A DNA stretch of 23,357 nt. It comes from CAZSHG01 sp964459995 (GTDB lineage: Bacteria; UBP14; UBA6098). Location of the stretch: NCBI GenBank assembly GCA_964459995.1, contig CAYWOR010000025.1, positions 1 to 23,357 on the forward strand. Reading direction: 5' to 3'. The notes beneath the pieces were generated by a model, which saw only the letters and a list, made by a program, of their open reading frames with translations, was not told where the DNA came from and searched no databases. Both the position numbers and the translations under genes were made by a program. Positions 1 to 7,909 of the stretch are shown here, piece after piece (position 1 is the stretch's first letter; each line of letters opens with the position of its first letter).

Positions 1-984
1 CAACCTCGAGGTCTTCCCAAATATTCACATATTCACGGAAATAGGTAGTATCCTTAACTACGATAGACGTTCCGTTCCATGATTCGATCGAGTCGAGGAC
101 AATCTCCGTAACGACCAAAGTCGTATCGACGAAAAGCGAGCCGGCGACTGTGCCGTATATCTTATCGACCCAAAGGGCGTGGCCGGGGTTGATAACAACC
201 GTGCTGTCGAACATCGCAGGCCCGAAAACGTAAAGTGTGTCGTCGCCGATGACTACAGTCGAGTCGAAGTTCGCAGGGCCGTCAACATAGAGGCTTTCGA
301 GAACATCGACATCGGTGGCGAGAAGATAAAACGCCGTAATGCTGTCCGCGACAATCACATTCGCGAATATCGTATCGTCGTTGAAGAGGTTATCGTGGAA
401 ATAGGCGTCGAGATCGACCTCGAGTTCGCTCTGAAGATAAGTGTTGCCGACAACTTCGAGGCTGTCGCCTATCCAGACATCCTGATTAAAGATGCCGTCG
501 CCGTCAACCTCGAGGTCTTCCCAAATATTCACATATTCACGGAAATAGGTAGTATCCTTAACTACGATAGACGTTCCGTTCCATGATTCGATCGAGTCGA
601 GGACAATCTCCGTAACGACCAAAGTCGTATCGACGAACAGCGAGCCGGCGACTGTGCCGTAAATTTTATCGACCCAAAGGGCGTGGCCGGGGTTGATAAC
701 AACCGTGCTGTCGAACATTGCAGGCCCGAAAACGTAAAGCGTATCGTCGCCGATAACTACGGTGGAGTCGAAGTTCGCAGGGCCGTCAACATAGAGGCTT
801 TCGAGAACATCGACATCCGTCGCGAGAAGATAAAACGCCGTAATGCTATCCGCGACAATCACATTCGCGAATATCGTATCGTCGTTGAAGAGGTTATCGT
901 GGAAATAGGCGTCGAGATCGACCTCGAGTTCGCTCTGAAGATAAGTGTTGCCGACAACTACGAGGCTGTCGCCTATCCAGGCGT
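1..984 (-). repeat. 504-bp tandem duplication inside the long secreted-protein gene
   Basis: Sequence 1-480 recurs at 505-984 with an exact offset of 504 bp (168 codons), so the reading frame is preserved. The copies differ at scattered positions, for example GAAAAGC against GAACAGC near 135/639 and TATATC against AAATTT near 162/666. The match ends near 984, where the third unit diverges (CCAGACATC against CCAGGCGTC). The array probably continues left of the window, because the edge falls inside a unit. Confidence 0.92.
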
Positions 985-2872
985 CATTTAGGACGATGAG
1001 GTCGTCATCGATAACACCGGAGCCATGGACTATGATATTGTCGTCGAGATGAATTGTATCGCCCACTGCCTGAATAGAATCGACGATGAGTTCTCCGTTG
1101 ACATAAAGCTGAGCCATTGTCCAAATCGTATCGCTGTCGCTCGCGCTTAGTGTGCGAAGTGTATCGACCCGAATTAGAGAGCCATAGAGGAAATCCCAGA
1201 ACAAATCGGAACCGTCGGAACGGAGATATTGATCATGTGCACCGAAACTTGTTCCATCATACAATCCGGAGTATAGGTAAATGTCGTTATCGACATTAAC
1301 ATCGCCATCGGCGAAATAACCCGCCCAGTTCACTGATCCACCCGAGGCGGCTGAATAGATGCCGTAGTTTTCGTCGCCGGCGTATGCTTCGGTATATGCG
1401 CCGTAGTTAATGCTTGCGCCGGAACCATCGTCCTCGGCGTATCCGTAAAGACCATAGTTTTCGCCATCGCCGTAAGCATCTCCGTAAACGCCGAAATTAT
1501 ATCCGTCGCTACCATCGACATAGCCGTAAACACCGAAGTAGTAATTACTTCCGGTGGGATAGACCTCGCCGTAAGTTCCGATGTAACCGCCTTCACCGCG
1601 GACTCCTATTCCCCAATAATCTTGGGGAACGCTCACGCCATAAACAGCCGCGCCATCTCCGGTGCCGACATAGTTATTTTGGAAATAACCAACAGCTTCT
1701 CCATAAGATTCCGGTTCGCCTTCGACATGAAGCCTCGCAAATGGCAAATCGGTTCCGATACCGACAGAATCCACAATTATGGCGTTTCCATCGACGAAGA
1801 TATTGTCATCGAGCCAGATTGTGTCTCCAACAGCCTGAATGCTGTCCGCGATAAGTTCGCCGTGAATCTTCACATTCGCCATATTGACTATTGTGTCTGT
1901 AATATCGTATTGTTGGCTCCAAAGAGTGTCAACTCCGATTGCGTTAGCAGAAAGGCTATCGCCGAAGAAGAGATTGCCATCGACATAAAGGTCGCCGGTT
2001 ATCCACTGGGTTCCATGGACAATCAGCGAGTCGAAGATATGGACGAAATCGCCCATAGCCGCAATCGAATCTGCCAATAACATTCCATAAACTTGGAAAT
2101 TCGCCATAATCAGCATTGTATCCCCGGTGAGACTGTCCGTTGTAAAGAGTGTGTCGAAAGCTACCGGACCATTTGGGATATGAGTTGCCATCGGGAAAGC
2201 ACCGTCGAATATCCAAAGCGAATCGGTGAGGTCGTCGAAATGGAACCAAGTTACACATTCGTTGAAAGGTGAAAGGTCGTGGTCACCGGCAATGTGCGTA
2301 AGCAATGTTGTTTCGTTTGTGCTGATTCTATTCCGGTTGGTCATGACTGTTCTGTCGAGATCTACGAGTGCGCCGTGAACATCGATCTGTCCAATGATAA
2401 TGCCGAAATCTTCCGGTCGTGTCAGAGGAACATCGACATCTCTCTGCAAAGTTCCGCCGCCATGTCCGGTGGAATCGGCATATTTTGCATAGATTGCAGT
2501 GTCGGCGTATATCGCCCTGAATGAATAGGGAGAAGAACTGAAGGATATTCGAGGAAACATCGCATGTCCGTCGATCTCGATTTCGAGAAAATAGAACTCG
2601 TCGAAAGGCAAATCGAGCGGAGTATCGACACCGAGATAGACATCGAACAAACCCTTCGTGATCGGCACTGCCGGATGGGCTTCCGACCAAATAGGTGCCC
2701 CTGCAATCGGGGTTTCGTATAGTCTAAAAACGATAGGCAGTGTGTCGTTTACACCGGCACCACCCATATCGGTTACCTTTCCCTGATAGGACATAATCCG
2801 CGGAACACCCTCGGCGAACACGGACAAAGTGATAACCAACGCAATGATTGAACAGAGGAATAACTTCTTCAT
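1..2872 (-). CDS. Secreted tail-fibre-like repeat protein, N-terminal 957 codons (stop lies left of the window)
   Basis: The frame is open from an ATG at 2872 to the left edge, so the stop is outside the window. An AGGGAG ribosome-binding site precedes the ATG. Residues 1-20 (MKKLFLCSIIALVITLSVFA) are a signal peptide. Residues about 22-150 match the common N-terminal module of secreted tail-fibre-like proteins: SYQGKVTD, IVFRLYETP, ITKGLFDVYLG, SPYSFRAIYADTA. Then come loosely repeated beta-rich units containing DSIQAVGDTI and LDDNI(F/I)V, seen near 2010-2110, 1790-1890 and 1020-1120. A Gly/Tyr-rich stretch at residues about 410-515 has many GVYG, NYGLYG and NYGIYS motifs. Beyond that the protein consists of long repeats. 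I infer an extracellular or surface structural protein, perhaps an adhesin. Its exact role is unknown. There are no catalytic motifs. Confidence 0.85.
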   Translation of the reverse strand, partial: MKKLFLCSIIALVITLSVFAEGVPRIMSYQGKVTDMGGAGVNDTLPIVFRLYETPIAGAPIWSEAHPAVPITKGLFDVYLGVDTPLDLPFDEFYFLEIEIDGHAMFPRISFSSSPYSFRAIYADTAIYAKYADSTGHGGGTLQRDVDVPLTRPEDFGIIIGQIDVHGALVDLDRTVMTNRNRISTNETTLLTHIAGDHDLSPFNECVTWFHFDDLTDSLWIFDGAFPMATHIPNGPVAFDTLFTTDSLTGDTMLIMANFQVYGMLLADSIAAMGDFVHIFDSLIVHGTQWITGDLYVDGNLFFGDSLSANAIGVDTLWSQQYDITDTIVNMANVKIHGELIADSIQAVGDTIWLDDNIFVDGNAIIVDSVGIGTDLPFARLHVEGEPESYGEAVGYFQNNYVGTGDGAAVYGVSVPQDYWGIGVRGEGGYIGTYGEVYPTGSNYYFGVYGYVDGSDGYNFGVYGDAYGDGENYGLYGYAEDDGSGASINYGAYTEAYAGDENYGIYSAASGGSVNWAGYFADGDVNVDNDIYLYSGLYDGTSFGAHDQYLRSDGSDLFWDFLYGSLIRVDTLRTLSASDSDTIWTMAQLYVNGELIVDSIQAVGDTIHLDDNIIVHGSGVIDDDLIVLNDAWIGDSLVVVGNTYLQSELEVDLDAYFHDNLFNDDTIFANVIVADSITAFYLLATDVDVLESLYVDGPANFDSTVVIGDDTLYVFGPAMFDSTVVINPGHALWVDKIYGTVAGSLFVDTTLVVTEIVLDSIESWNGTSIVVKDTTYFREYVNIWEDLEVDGDGIFNQDVWIGDSLEVVGNTYLQSELEVDLDAYFHDNLFNDDTIFANVIVADSITAFYLLATDVDVLESLYVDGPANFDSTVVIGDDTLYVFGPAMFDSTVVINPGHALWVDKIYGTVAGSLFVDTTLVVTEIVLDSIESWNGTSIVVKDTTYFREYVNIWEDLEV

Positions 2873-2917
2873 TCTGTCTCCCTTTTTGTATTTTTTCACA
2901 ATTAATATCTCATTTTA

Positions 2918-2936
2918 GCTATCTTCTTAAATAGCT
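2918..2936 (-). other. Small hairpin in the leader of the long secreted-protein gene
   Basis: AGCTAT (2918-2923) and ATAGCT (2931-2936) form a 6-bp stem with a 7-nt loop in the AT-rich leader upstream of the start at 2872. There is no other gene in 2873-3070. Its function is unknown and it may be incidental. Confidence 0.35.
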
Positions 2937-3070
2937 TCTATTTATCTTTGGCTTTTTGAGCAATGAGTTACTTCCAGTGGTGTAACTTAATTTATAGAAT
3001 ATCATAAAGCAAGAAAAAAATTCCCAAAATGAAAACAAAATTTCTCAGTGTTTTTTACTGGATGAAATAA

Positions 3071-3098
3071 AAAAGACCCGCAATTTTGCGAGTCTTTT
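3071..3098 (-). terminator. Terminator after the merR-type gene, possibly bidirectional
   Basis: AAAAGACCCGCAA and TTGCGAGTCTTTT form a long stem with one bulge, with A-rich and T-rich arms on both sides. It lies about 30 bp after the stop of the MerR-type gene and is well placed to end the der-plsY-merR transcript. It also separates that transcript from the downstream secreted-protein gene. Confidence 0.8.
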
Positions 3099-3129
3099 CT
3101 TTTGGTAGCAACCAAAAAAGGAGAACTGT

Positions 3130-3528
3130 TTAGCCCAGAAGCGACAGAATTTCTCGAAGCTCTACGCGGATTTCTTTCAGCGTATCGATAGCTTCCTTCG
3201 ACAAGCCATCCTTTTTGGGGGTAGGTTTGACCATAAGACGCCGTATCTTTTCTGCTTCTTGAACCGGCTGTCCGGGTTTGAATCCTTCTTTGCGAAGTGT
3301 TCTTATTTGGCGCTTTGCGCCTTCGATAGTATAGCCCTCAGTATAGAGCAGTCTCTTAATGAGCTTGACCGTTTCGATATCCTTCTTCCGATAGGCACGA
3401 TTTCCTGCACGGTTCTTCTTTGGATGAAGAATCGAGAATTCGGTCTCCCAATAGCGGAGTATATGGGGTTTAAGCCCTGTCAGCTCCGCAACTTCGGTAA
3501 TACTGTAATACATCTTTGTCGGTTTCAT
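3130..3528 (-). CDS. MerR-family transcriptional regulator
   Basis: This is a 132-residue protein with a MerR-type winged helix-turn-helix at residues 7-76. YYSITEVAELTGLKPHILRY is the recognition helix region, followed by WE, the RAYRKKDIETVKLIKRLL wing and helix, and YTIEGAKRQI. The C-terminal tail is short (residues about 95-132) and Leu/Glu-rich (IDTLKEIRVELREILSLL), probably a dimerisation helix. No effector-binding domain and no cysteine pair is visible, so this is not a metal or redox sensor of the classical type. It starts 49 bp after plsY with a good GGAGAGG site and is the last gene before the terminator. Small MerR-like regulators next to core genes are common, but the target here is unknown. 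Confidence 0.88.
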   Translation of the reverse strand: MKPTKMYYSITEVAELTGLKPHILRYWETEFSILHPKKNRAGNRAYRKKDIETVKLIKRLLYTEGYTIEGAKRQIRTLRKEGFKPGQPVQEAEKIRRLMVKPTPKKDGLSKEAIDTLKEIRVELREILSLLG

Positions 3529-3577
3529 AATGGCCTCTCCATTCGATGAAACACTTTTAACATTCTTTTCAAAATCA

Positions 3578-4186
3578 TTATCGATCTCTCACCGGTTTCA
3601 ATTCTTCACCTCTAAACAGTCGTCGTATATTCTCGCGATGAGTCCAGATAATCATAATCGGCAAAATAAGGGCGAATATTATCTGTCCTTGCCCCGTTGC
3701 GTTGAATCTCTGTCCGAAAATCAGAATGCTCAGAGAATATGCCAACACAGCCGAAATCGACCCAACCGAGATGAACTTAGATATCGCAAAGGCAGTGATA
3801 AAGGCCGCAAATCCAAAAACTATCGCTATAGGAGAAATAACTGCGGCAATTCCCAAAGCAGTATTTACGCCCTTTCCGCCGCGGAATCCAATCCAAACCG
3901 GATAGCAATGTCCGATAATCGTCGTAATTCCAACGACACCTTGTAACCATTGGATTTCAGGAGCAATCACCCGAGCGATAAGCACCGCGCCGATTCCCTT
4001 ACCGATGTCGAAAATGGACACAAAAATCGCCCAACCAATCCCGAACTGACGTGCGACATTCGTTGCTCCGGTGGCCCCGGAGCCTTCTTCTCGGACATCT
4101 CGACCAAATCTCAGTTTCGATACAAGCCAGCCGGTGGGAATTGAACCAAGAAGGTAAGCGCCGATAATTATCATCGCGATTTTCAC
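3578..4186 (-). CDS. plsY: Glycerol-3-phosphate acyltransferase PlsY
   Basis: This 202-residue inner-membrane protein transfers the acyl group from acyl-phosphate to glycerol-3-phosphate, the first acylation step of phospholipid synthesis. The three family motifs are present: GSIPTG (residues 14-19), GSGATGATN (about 36-44), and GHCYPVW with GGKGVNT (about 92-110). Several hydrophobic membrane segments separate them. The start is a GTG whose G is shared with the TAG stop of der (TAGTG), so translation is probably coupled. The alternative ATG at residue 5 would leave no usual spacing. The length is normal for the family. PlsX, its partner enzyme, is not in this window. Confidence 0.95.
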   Translation of the reverse strand: MKIAMIIIGAYLLGSIPTGWLVSKLRFGRDVREEGSGATGATNVARQFGIGWAIFVSIFDIGKGIGAVLIARVIAPEIQWLQGVVGITTIIGHCYPVWIGFRGGKGVNTALGIAAVISPIAIVFGFAAFITAFAISKFISVGSISAVLAYSLSILIFGQRFNATGQGQIIFALILPIMIIWTHRENIRRLFRGEELKPVRDR

Positions 4187-5487
4187 TATTTGCGCTCCCG
4201 AAAAACCATCTTCAAAGGCACGCCAACAAAACCGTATTCTCGGCGAAGGATATTCGTGAGGAATCGTTTGTAGTTGTTTGGAATATATTCCGCGCCCTTG
4301 CAGAAAAATACGAATATCGGTGGATCCGCTTGTTCCTGAGTAACATAGAGAATTTTGCTTCGTTTGCCCATCACAACCGGTGGTGGAATCCTTTTAACTT
4401 CGTTTTCTATAAGGCTGTTGAGTTCGCTTGTAGGAATTCTTTTCTTTCGCTCTTCGGCAACCTCTTCGACAAGATCGAGCACCTTGGTTACACGTTTTCC
4501 GGTGAGCGCTGAAACAGTTATGAACGGAACAAAACCTAAGAAGGTGTCGGCTTCTTTGATATCGCGTTCCATATGTGCCGCGGTTTTATCGCCAGCTTCG
4601 ACAAGGTCCCATTTGTTCAGCCCTATAATGAGGCCTTTATAGAATTCCATCGCCATACCCGCAATGTGTTTGTCCTGATGAGTAAATGGCTCTGAGGCAT
4701 CTATGAGCAGAAGTGCGATGTCGCTGTGTTTGATGGCGGTAACCGTGCGAAGTGAGCTATAATAGTCTATTCCGGTCTGTCTTTTTTTAAAAAGCCCAGC
4801 GGTGTCTGTCAGAAGCCATCGCTTGCCTTTATACTCGAAGGGAGTATCTATAGCGTCTCGAGTCGTGCCCGGTGTCGGATCGACAACGAGTTTTTCCTCG
4901 CCGAGTAGCCTATTGACGAAACTCGATTTACCGACATTAGGCTTTCCAACGATTGCGATTCGTGTTTCGCTGTGTGGTTGTTCGCCTTTGCCGGTTGCCG
5001 GCAATTTGTCTATCATAGCCGACAACATATCAGCGACGCCTCTGCCATTGTGTGCTGAGATTGCGATCGGCTCGCCGAGGCCCAAGTTCCATGCTTCGAG
5101 GACATCGATTTCGTCCCTTTCGCGGTCAACTTTGTTAACGACAAGCATCACGGGCAGATCTTCGCGGCGAAATTTGCGTGCAATTTCAATATCTTCCGGT
5201 GTTATTATCTTTTCAATGAGCAAAATTATCAGATCAGCCTCACGAGAGGCGATTTCTGCCTGTTTGGTAATCGTCAGTTCGATACCTTCACGAGAGTCGA
5301 GAACAATCCCGCCAGTGTCGATAAGAACATATTCCCTTTCGAAAGTTTCGACAATTGCATAGTTCCTATCTCGCGTGACCCCCGGAGTGTCGTCAACGAC
5401 AGCTTTTCCAGCGCCTGCGAGCCTGTTGAACAAGGTCGATTTACCTACATTAGGGCGTCCGAGAATGGCAACAACCGGCAAACCCAA
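4186..5487 (-). CDS. der: Ribosome-assembly GTPase Der (EngA)
   Basis: This 433-residue protein has the tandem GTPase domains unique to Der. The first has GRPNVGKSTLFN (P-loop, residues about 10-21), DTPGVTRD, DTGG and NKVD. The second has GKPNVGKSSFVN (about 181-192), DTAG and NKWD. A C-terminal KH-like domain follows (from about residue 350, RIPPPVV to FVGVPLKMVFRERK). Der acts in late maturation of the 50S subunit. The length is standard and no key residue is missing. The ATG follows a GGAGG site. It overlaps plsY by one base. The order DUF512, der, plsY matches a gene order known in many Clostridia. Confidence 0.97.
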   Translation of the reverse strand: MGLPVVAILGRPNVGKSTLFNRLAGAGKAVVDDTPGVTRDRNYAIVETFEREYVLIDTGGIVLDSREGIELTITKQAEIASREADLIILLIEKIITPEDIEIARKFRREDLPVMLVVNKVDRERDEIDVLEAWNLGLGEPIAISAHNGRGVADMLSAMIDKLPATGKGEQPHSETRIAIVGKPNVGKSSFVNRLLGEEKLVVDPTPGTTRDAIDTPFEYKGKRWLLTDTAGLFKKRQTGIDYYSSLRTVTAIKHSDIALLLIDASEPFTHQDKHIAGMAMEFYKGLIIGLNKWDLVEAGDKTAAHMERDIKEADTFLGFVPFITVSALTGKRVTKVLDLVEEVAEERKKRIPTSELNSLIENEVKRIPPPVVMGKRSKILYVTQEQADPPIFVFFCKGAEYIPNNYKRFLTNILRREYGFVGVPLKMVFRERK

Positions 5488-5521
5488 CGAAACCTCCGTT
5501 TAATATCAAGTCAAACAACGA

Positions 5522-5566
5522 GTTAGGGGCTTATTTTCTCGAATTCGATTACCCCAAGCCTCTAAC
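5522..5566 (-). promoter_or_regulatory. Long-stem hairpin in the der leader
   Basis: GTTAGGGGCTT (5522-5532) and AAGCCTCTAAC (5556-5566) form an 11-bp stem with one G-T wobble. The 23-nt loop contains the palindrome TCGAATTCGA. It lies 35-79 bp upstream of the der start and has no U-run on the minus strand, so it does not look like a simple terminator. It may be a leader structure or a protein-binding site. Apart from it, 5488-5686 contains nothing I recognise. Confidence 0.5.
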
Positions 5567-5686
5567 CGATTAGATTATAGAGAGTAGAGTTTAATAAGTC
5601 AAGTTCTTTTTGAAGTTATTTTTCAGAAGATTTAGGTATGTTTCTATTTTTCAATATGTTACAAGATTTGTATCGTGAAAAATATT

Positions 5687-6982
5687 TTACGAACGACTTG
5701 AATAATCGATTATAAGTTCTTGCATATCAGAGAGATAATCAGCACCAACAGCTATTTCTCCTCGAAAGACGTTATCCACTTCTTCGATCGAAAGGCCATC
5801 GAGGAATAAGCCGTCATCATTTATGACCTTAGGCGGAATAAAGACAATATCCGAAGTCGATTTCTCGAGCGTTCTTAAAATGTCTACGCCAGTTAAGAGA
5901 TTTGCGGCGGATACCATCCCACCCCAAAAATCGTTCTGCACCGCTGTGATTTTTGCCGTAACTCCTTCAATTCCAAGGTCTTGAGGGAGGATATCTTCAA
6001 AAACATTTGCGGCTCGTATGCCAGTAATGATCTCAACAGAAAGCTTTCGATTTTTTTCAAGTTTAACTTTAGGTTGTTTATTGCAACTTGTTATGTCGTC
6101 TATAAATAGGCGCATCATTCCAACGCCGTTGTCGAGTTGGGGAAAGTCGCCATAATAGTCTCCTTCAGGGATTGGAAATCCTGCGAGATAAAACAATTCA
6201 TCTGCGGCTTGAAAAAAGTCCGGTCTATCCGATTTGTTTCGGAATTCATCGATTATTTCGATCGTCTTACATGCATCTGATTCGCTCACAGGGCTTATAT
6301 GCGGCAATCCGTCTCGATATTTTGTCAAACCTACAGGCACAACCGCACATGAAAATGAGTTTTCTCCCAATGAATACAGGTCTCTAAGTGTTTTCTTAAG
6401 AACTTCACCATCGTTGAAACCTGGCACAAGAACAATTTGCGAATGTATCTGAATTCCGGCTTTAGTTAAACGGCTGAGGATTGGAAAGATAGGAGGTGCA
6501 TCCTTTACCCGAAGCATGTCAGATCGAGTTTCCTCATTCGTGGAGTGGACGCTGAAATAGAGCGGCCCCATCCGCTGTTCGATAATTCTATCCCATTCCC
6601 ATTTAGGAGTATTTGTTGCGGTTATATAATTACCATACAAGAAACTATAGCGTATATCTTCATCCTTTACATAAAGTGTTTGTCGTAATCCTTTTGGTTG
6701 TTGATCGATAAAACAAAACATACATCTGTTTCGACATCGGCGTAATTTTAAAAATTCCGCCTCGATACCCGAAAAATCAAACCGCGGGTTCTCTATTATC
6801 GCATGCAACATCTCGTCGTGTCTGCGATATGTAACCTCGACATTCGCGTTGCCCTCGACATAGAACTCAACATCCAGAGCATCGTGAAGTTCTTTGCCAT
6901 TTGCCAATAAAAGCAAATCGCCGCTTCGCAATCCGGCTTTGTGCGCAGGAGATTTCAAATTGATTTTGGAAATTTTTACCAT
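5687..6982 (-). CDS. DUF512-family PDZ/radical-SAM protein
   Basis: This is a 431-residue protein. Residues 1-60 form a PDZ-like domain (SPAHKAGLRSGDLLLLANGK). A radical-SAM-type cysteine cluster follows at C83, C87 and C90 (CRNRCMFCFIDQQPKG), consistent with a 4Fe-4S cluster and SAM. The middle has YGNYITATN and PLYFSVHSTNEETR. The C-terminal half is the DUF512 region (SCAVVPVGLTKYR, EVDNVFRGEIAVGADYL). Family members are widespread in anaerobes and often sit beside der, but I know of no established reaction. It lies 199 bp upstream of der on the same strand. The start codon lies 7 nt after a GC-rich hairpin whose GGGG would be the ribosome-binding site. Confidence 0.9.
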   Translation of the reverse strand: MVKISKINLKSPAHKAGLRSGDLLLLANGKELHDALDVEFYVEGNANVEVTYRRHDEMLHAIIENPRFDFSGIEAEFLKLRRCRNRCMFCFIDQQPKGLRQTLYVKDEDIRYSFLYGNYITATNTPKWEWDRIIEQRMGPLYFSVHSTNEETRSDMLRVKDAPPIFPILSRLTKAGIQIHSQIVLVPGFNDGEVLKKTLRDLYSLGENSFSCAVVPVGLTKYRDGLPHISPVSESDACKTIEIIDEFRNKSDRPDFFQAADELFYLAGFPIPEGDYYGDFPQLDNGVGMMRLFIDDITSCNKQPKVKLEKNRKLSVEIITGIRAANVFEDILPQDLGIEGVTAKITAVQNDFWGGMVSAANLLTGVDILRTLEKSTSDIVFIPPKVINDDGLFLDGLSIEEVDNVFRGEIAVGADYLSDMQELIIDYSSRS

Positions 6983-6988
6983 AATAAA

Positions 6989-7005
6989 AGCCCCTTTTCG
7001 GGGCT
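6989..7005 (-). terminator. Hairpin after tRNA-Gly overlapping the DUF512 leader
   Basis: On the minus strand AGCCCC-GAAAA-GGGGCT is followed by TTTATTAT, the form of an intrinsic terminator. It begins 10 nt after the tRNA 3' end, so it could end the tRNA transcript. Its 3' arm also holds the only Shine-Dalgarno-like GGGG in front of the DUF512 start codon. It may therefore both limit read-through and mask that ribosome-binding site. Confidence 0.65.
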
Positions 7006-7015
7006 GAAGTTTATA

Positions 7016-7088
7016 AGCGGGCGACGGGATTCGAACCCGCGACAGCCAGCTTGGGAAGCTGAAACTCTACCAGCTGAGTTACGCCCGC
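7016..7088 (-). tRNA. tRNA-Gly (anticodon CCC)
   Basis: On the minus strand the acceptor stem GCGGGCG pairs with CGCCCGC (7017-7023), with discriminator U at 7016. The D-arm has AGCTGGTAGA. The anticodon stem TCAGC/GCTGG encloses the loop TTCCCAA, giving anticodon CCC for the glycine codon GGG. The T-arm reads GCGGGTTCGAATCCCGT. The CCA end is not encoded (TATAA follows), so it must be added by a nucleotidyltransferase. Confidence 0.95.
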
Positions 7089-7167
7089 AACGACGTTAAA
7101 TTATACGTCAAATCTGAAAATGTCAAGGGCAAAAATGCAATCTCATGCCATCGCCTAAAGGGGTGGA

Positions 7168-7286
7168 GCGCCTTCTCCAGAGAACATTATAAAAGCAACC
7201 GCTTTGCAAAACCGGTGGGAGAAGGCAAAACAGTTCGCGACTTACAGTTCTGAATCAGCAAGATAAATTTCTATCGCGAACTGTTT
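7168..7286. promoter_or_regulatory. Intergenic segment with three inverted repeats
   Basis: The 367-bp gap 7089-7455 has no gene. Within it, GCCTTCTCC (7170-7178) is complementary to GGAGAAGGC (7218-7226). AAAGC-AACC-GCTTT lies inside that loop. AAACAGTTCGCGA (7228-7240) is a perfect 13-bp inverted repeat of TCGCGAACTGTTT (7274-7286). This gives a potential branched RNA, or paired operator sites, upstream of the plus-strand lipoprotein operon. I match it to no known riboswitch. Confidence 0.5.
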
Positions 7287-7455
7287 AGTCCGAAAGACGC
7301 ACCGTCCCGACATCATACATGCACAAAATATGTGCGTAAAGAACTTCCAATGTGCAAAGAAGAGAGAAGTGAAATCATTATATCTCCTTGATAATAAACG
7401 AGTTAAATGTTTGGCACGAACCATGCATTACATTCTGCCGAAAGGTAGGTTGAAA

Positions 7456-7896
7456 ATGAAGAAACGAACAGCAATACTAATCATCGCACTCGCAAGCATC
7501 CTTTTTTCGGGGTGCTACACTCAAATCAAGATGACCAAATCGACTTCAAAAACTGCGAGCAGATGGGAACATGATAATTACTATTCGCGTAGATACCGCG
7601 ATTCCTGCAATTGGTGCACGAGCTGGCACTATTACTACCATTACCCTTGGTGGCTCGATCAGGTCTATTGGTGGGAAAACTATTCCAACGAACCGCAGTC
7701 GCAAATTCAATCCCGACGCGAACGCTCCGAGCGCAGACGTGGACTTGGCGACACTCTCGATGCCATTTTCGAAGCGATCGATTCTAACGGCAGAGACGAC
7801 AATCGGGATTCCGGAGGAACAACACGTGACAACCAAAACCAAGATAACTCGACAGACGATAACGAAACCCGCCCCTCGCGTCGCCGCGGGATGTAA
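7456..7896 (+). CDS. Small Tyr/Trp-rich lipoprotein
   Basis: This is a 146-residue protein. I chose the ATG at 7456, not the in-frame ATG at 7330, because AGGTAGG precedes it and a lipoprotein signal starts there: KKR, a hydrophobic core, and lipobox LFSGC with C20 lipidated. Residues about 38-75 are unusually aromatic (HDNYYSRRYRDSCNWC, WHYYYHYPWWLDQVYWW) with a CNWC pair. The C-terminal third is very polar and low in complexity (Asp, Asn, Arg), ending SRRRGM. It is probably anchored in the envelope. It is the first gene of a three-gene plus-strand operon, 13 bp before the outer-membrane barrel gene. I do not recognise a family. Confidence 0.8.
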   Translation: MKKRTAILIIALASILFSGCYTQIKMTKSTSKTASRWEHDNYYSRRYRDSCNWCTSWHYYYHYPWWLDQVYWWENYSNEPQSQIQSRRERSERRRGLGDTLDAIFEAIDSNGRDDNRDSGGTTRDNQNQDNSTDDNETRPSRRRGM

Positions 7897-7909
7897 TGAA
7901 AGGAATATC

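Noticed and set aside
179..2524. Several plus-strand frames such as 179-586, 683-991 and 1622-2080
   Set aside because: They lie antisense to the continuous minus-strand frame that has a signal peptide and family motifs. Their repeated sequence only mirrors the 504-bp duplication.
7330..7455. An upstream ATG start at 7330 for the first lipoprotein gene
   Set aside because: It would put 42 residues before the signal peptide and lipobox. The ATG at 7456 has a ribosome-binding site and a proper lipoprotein signal.
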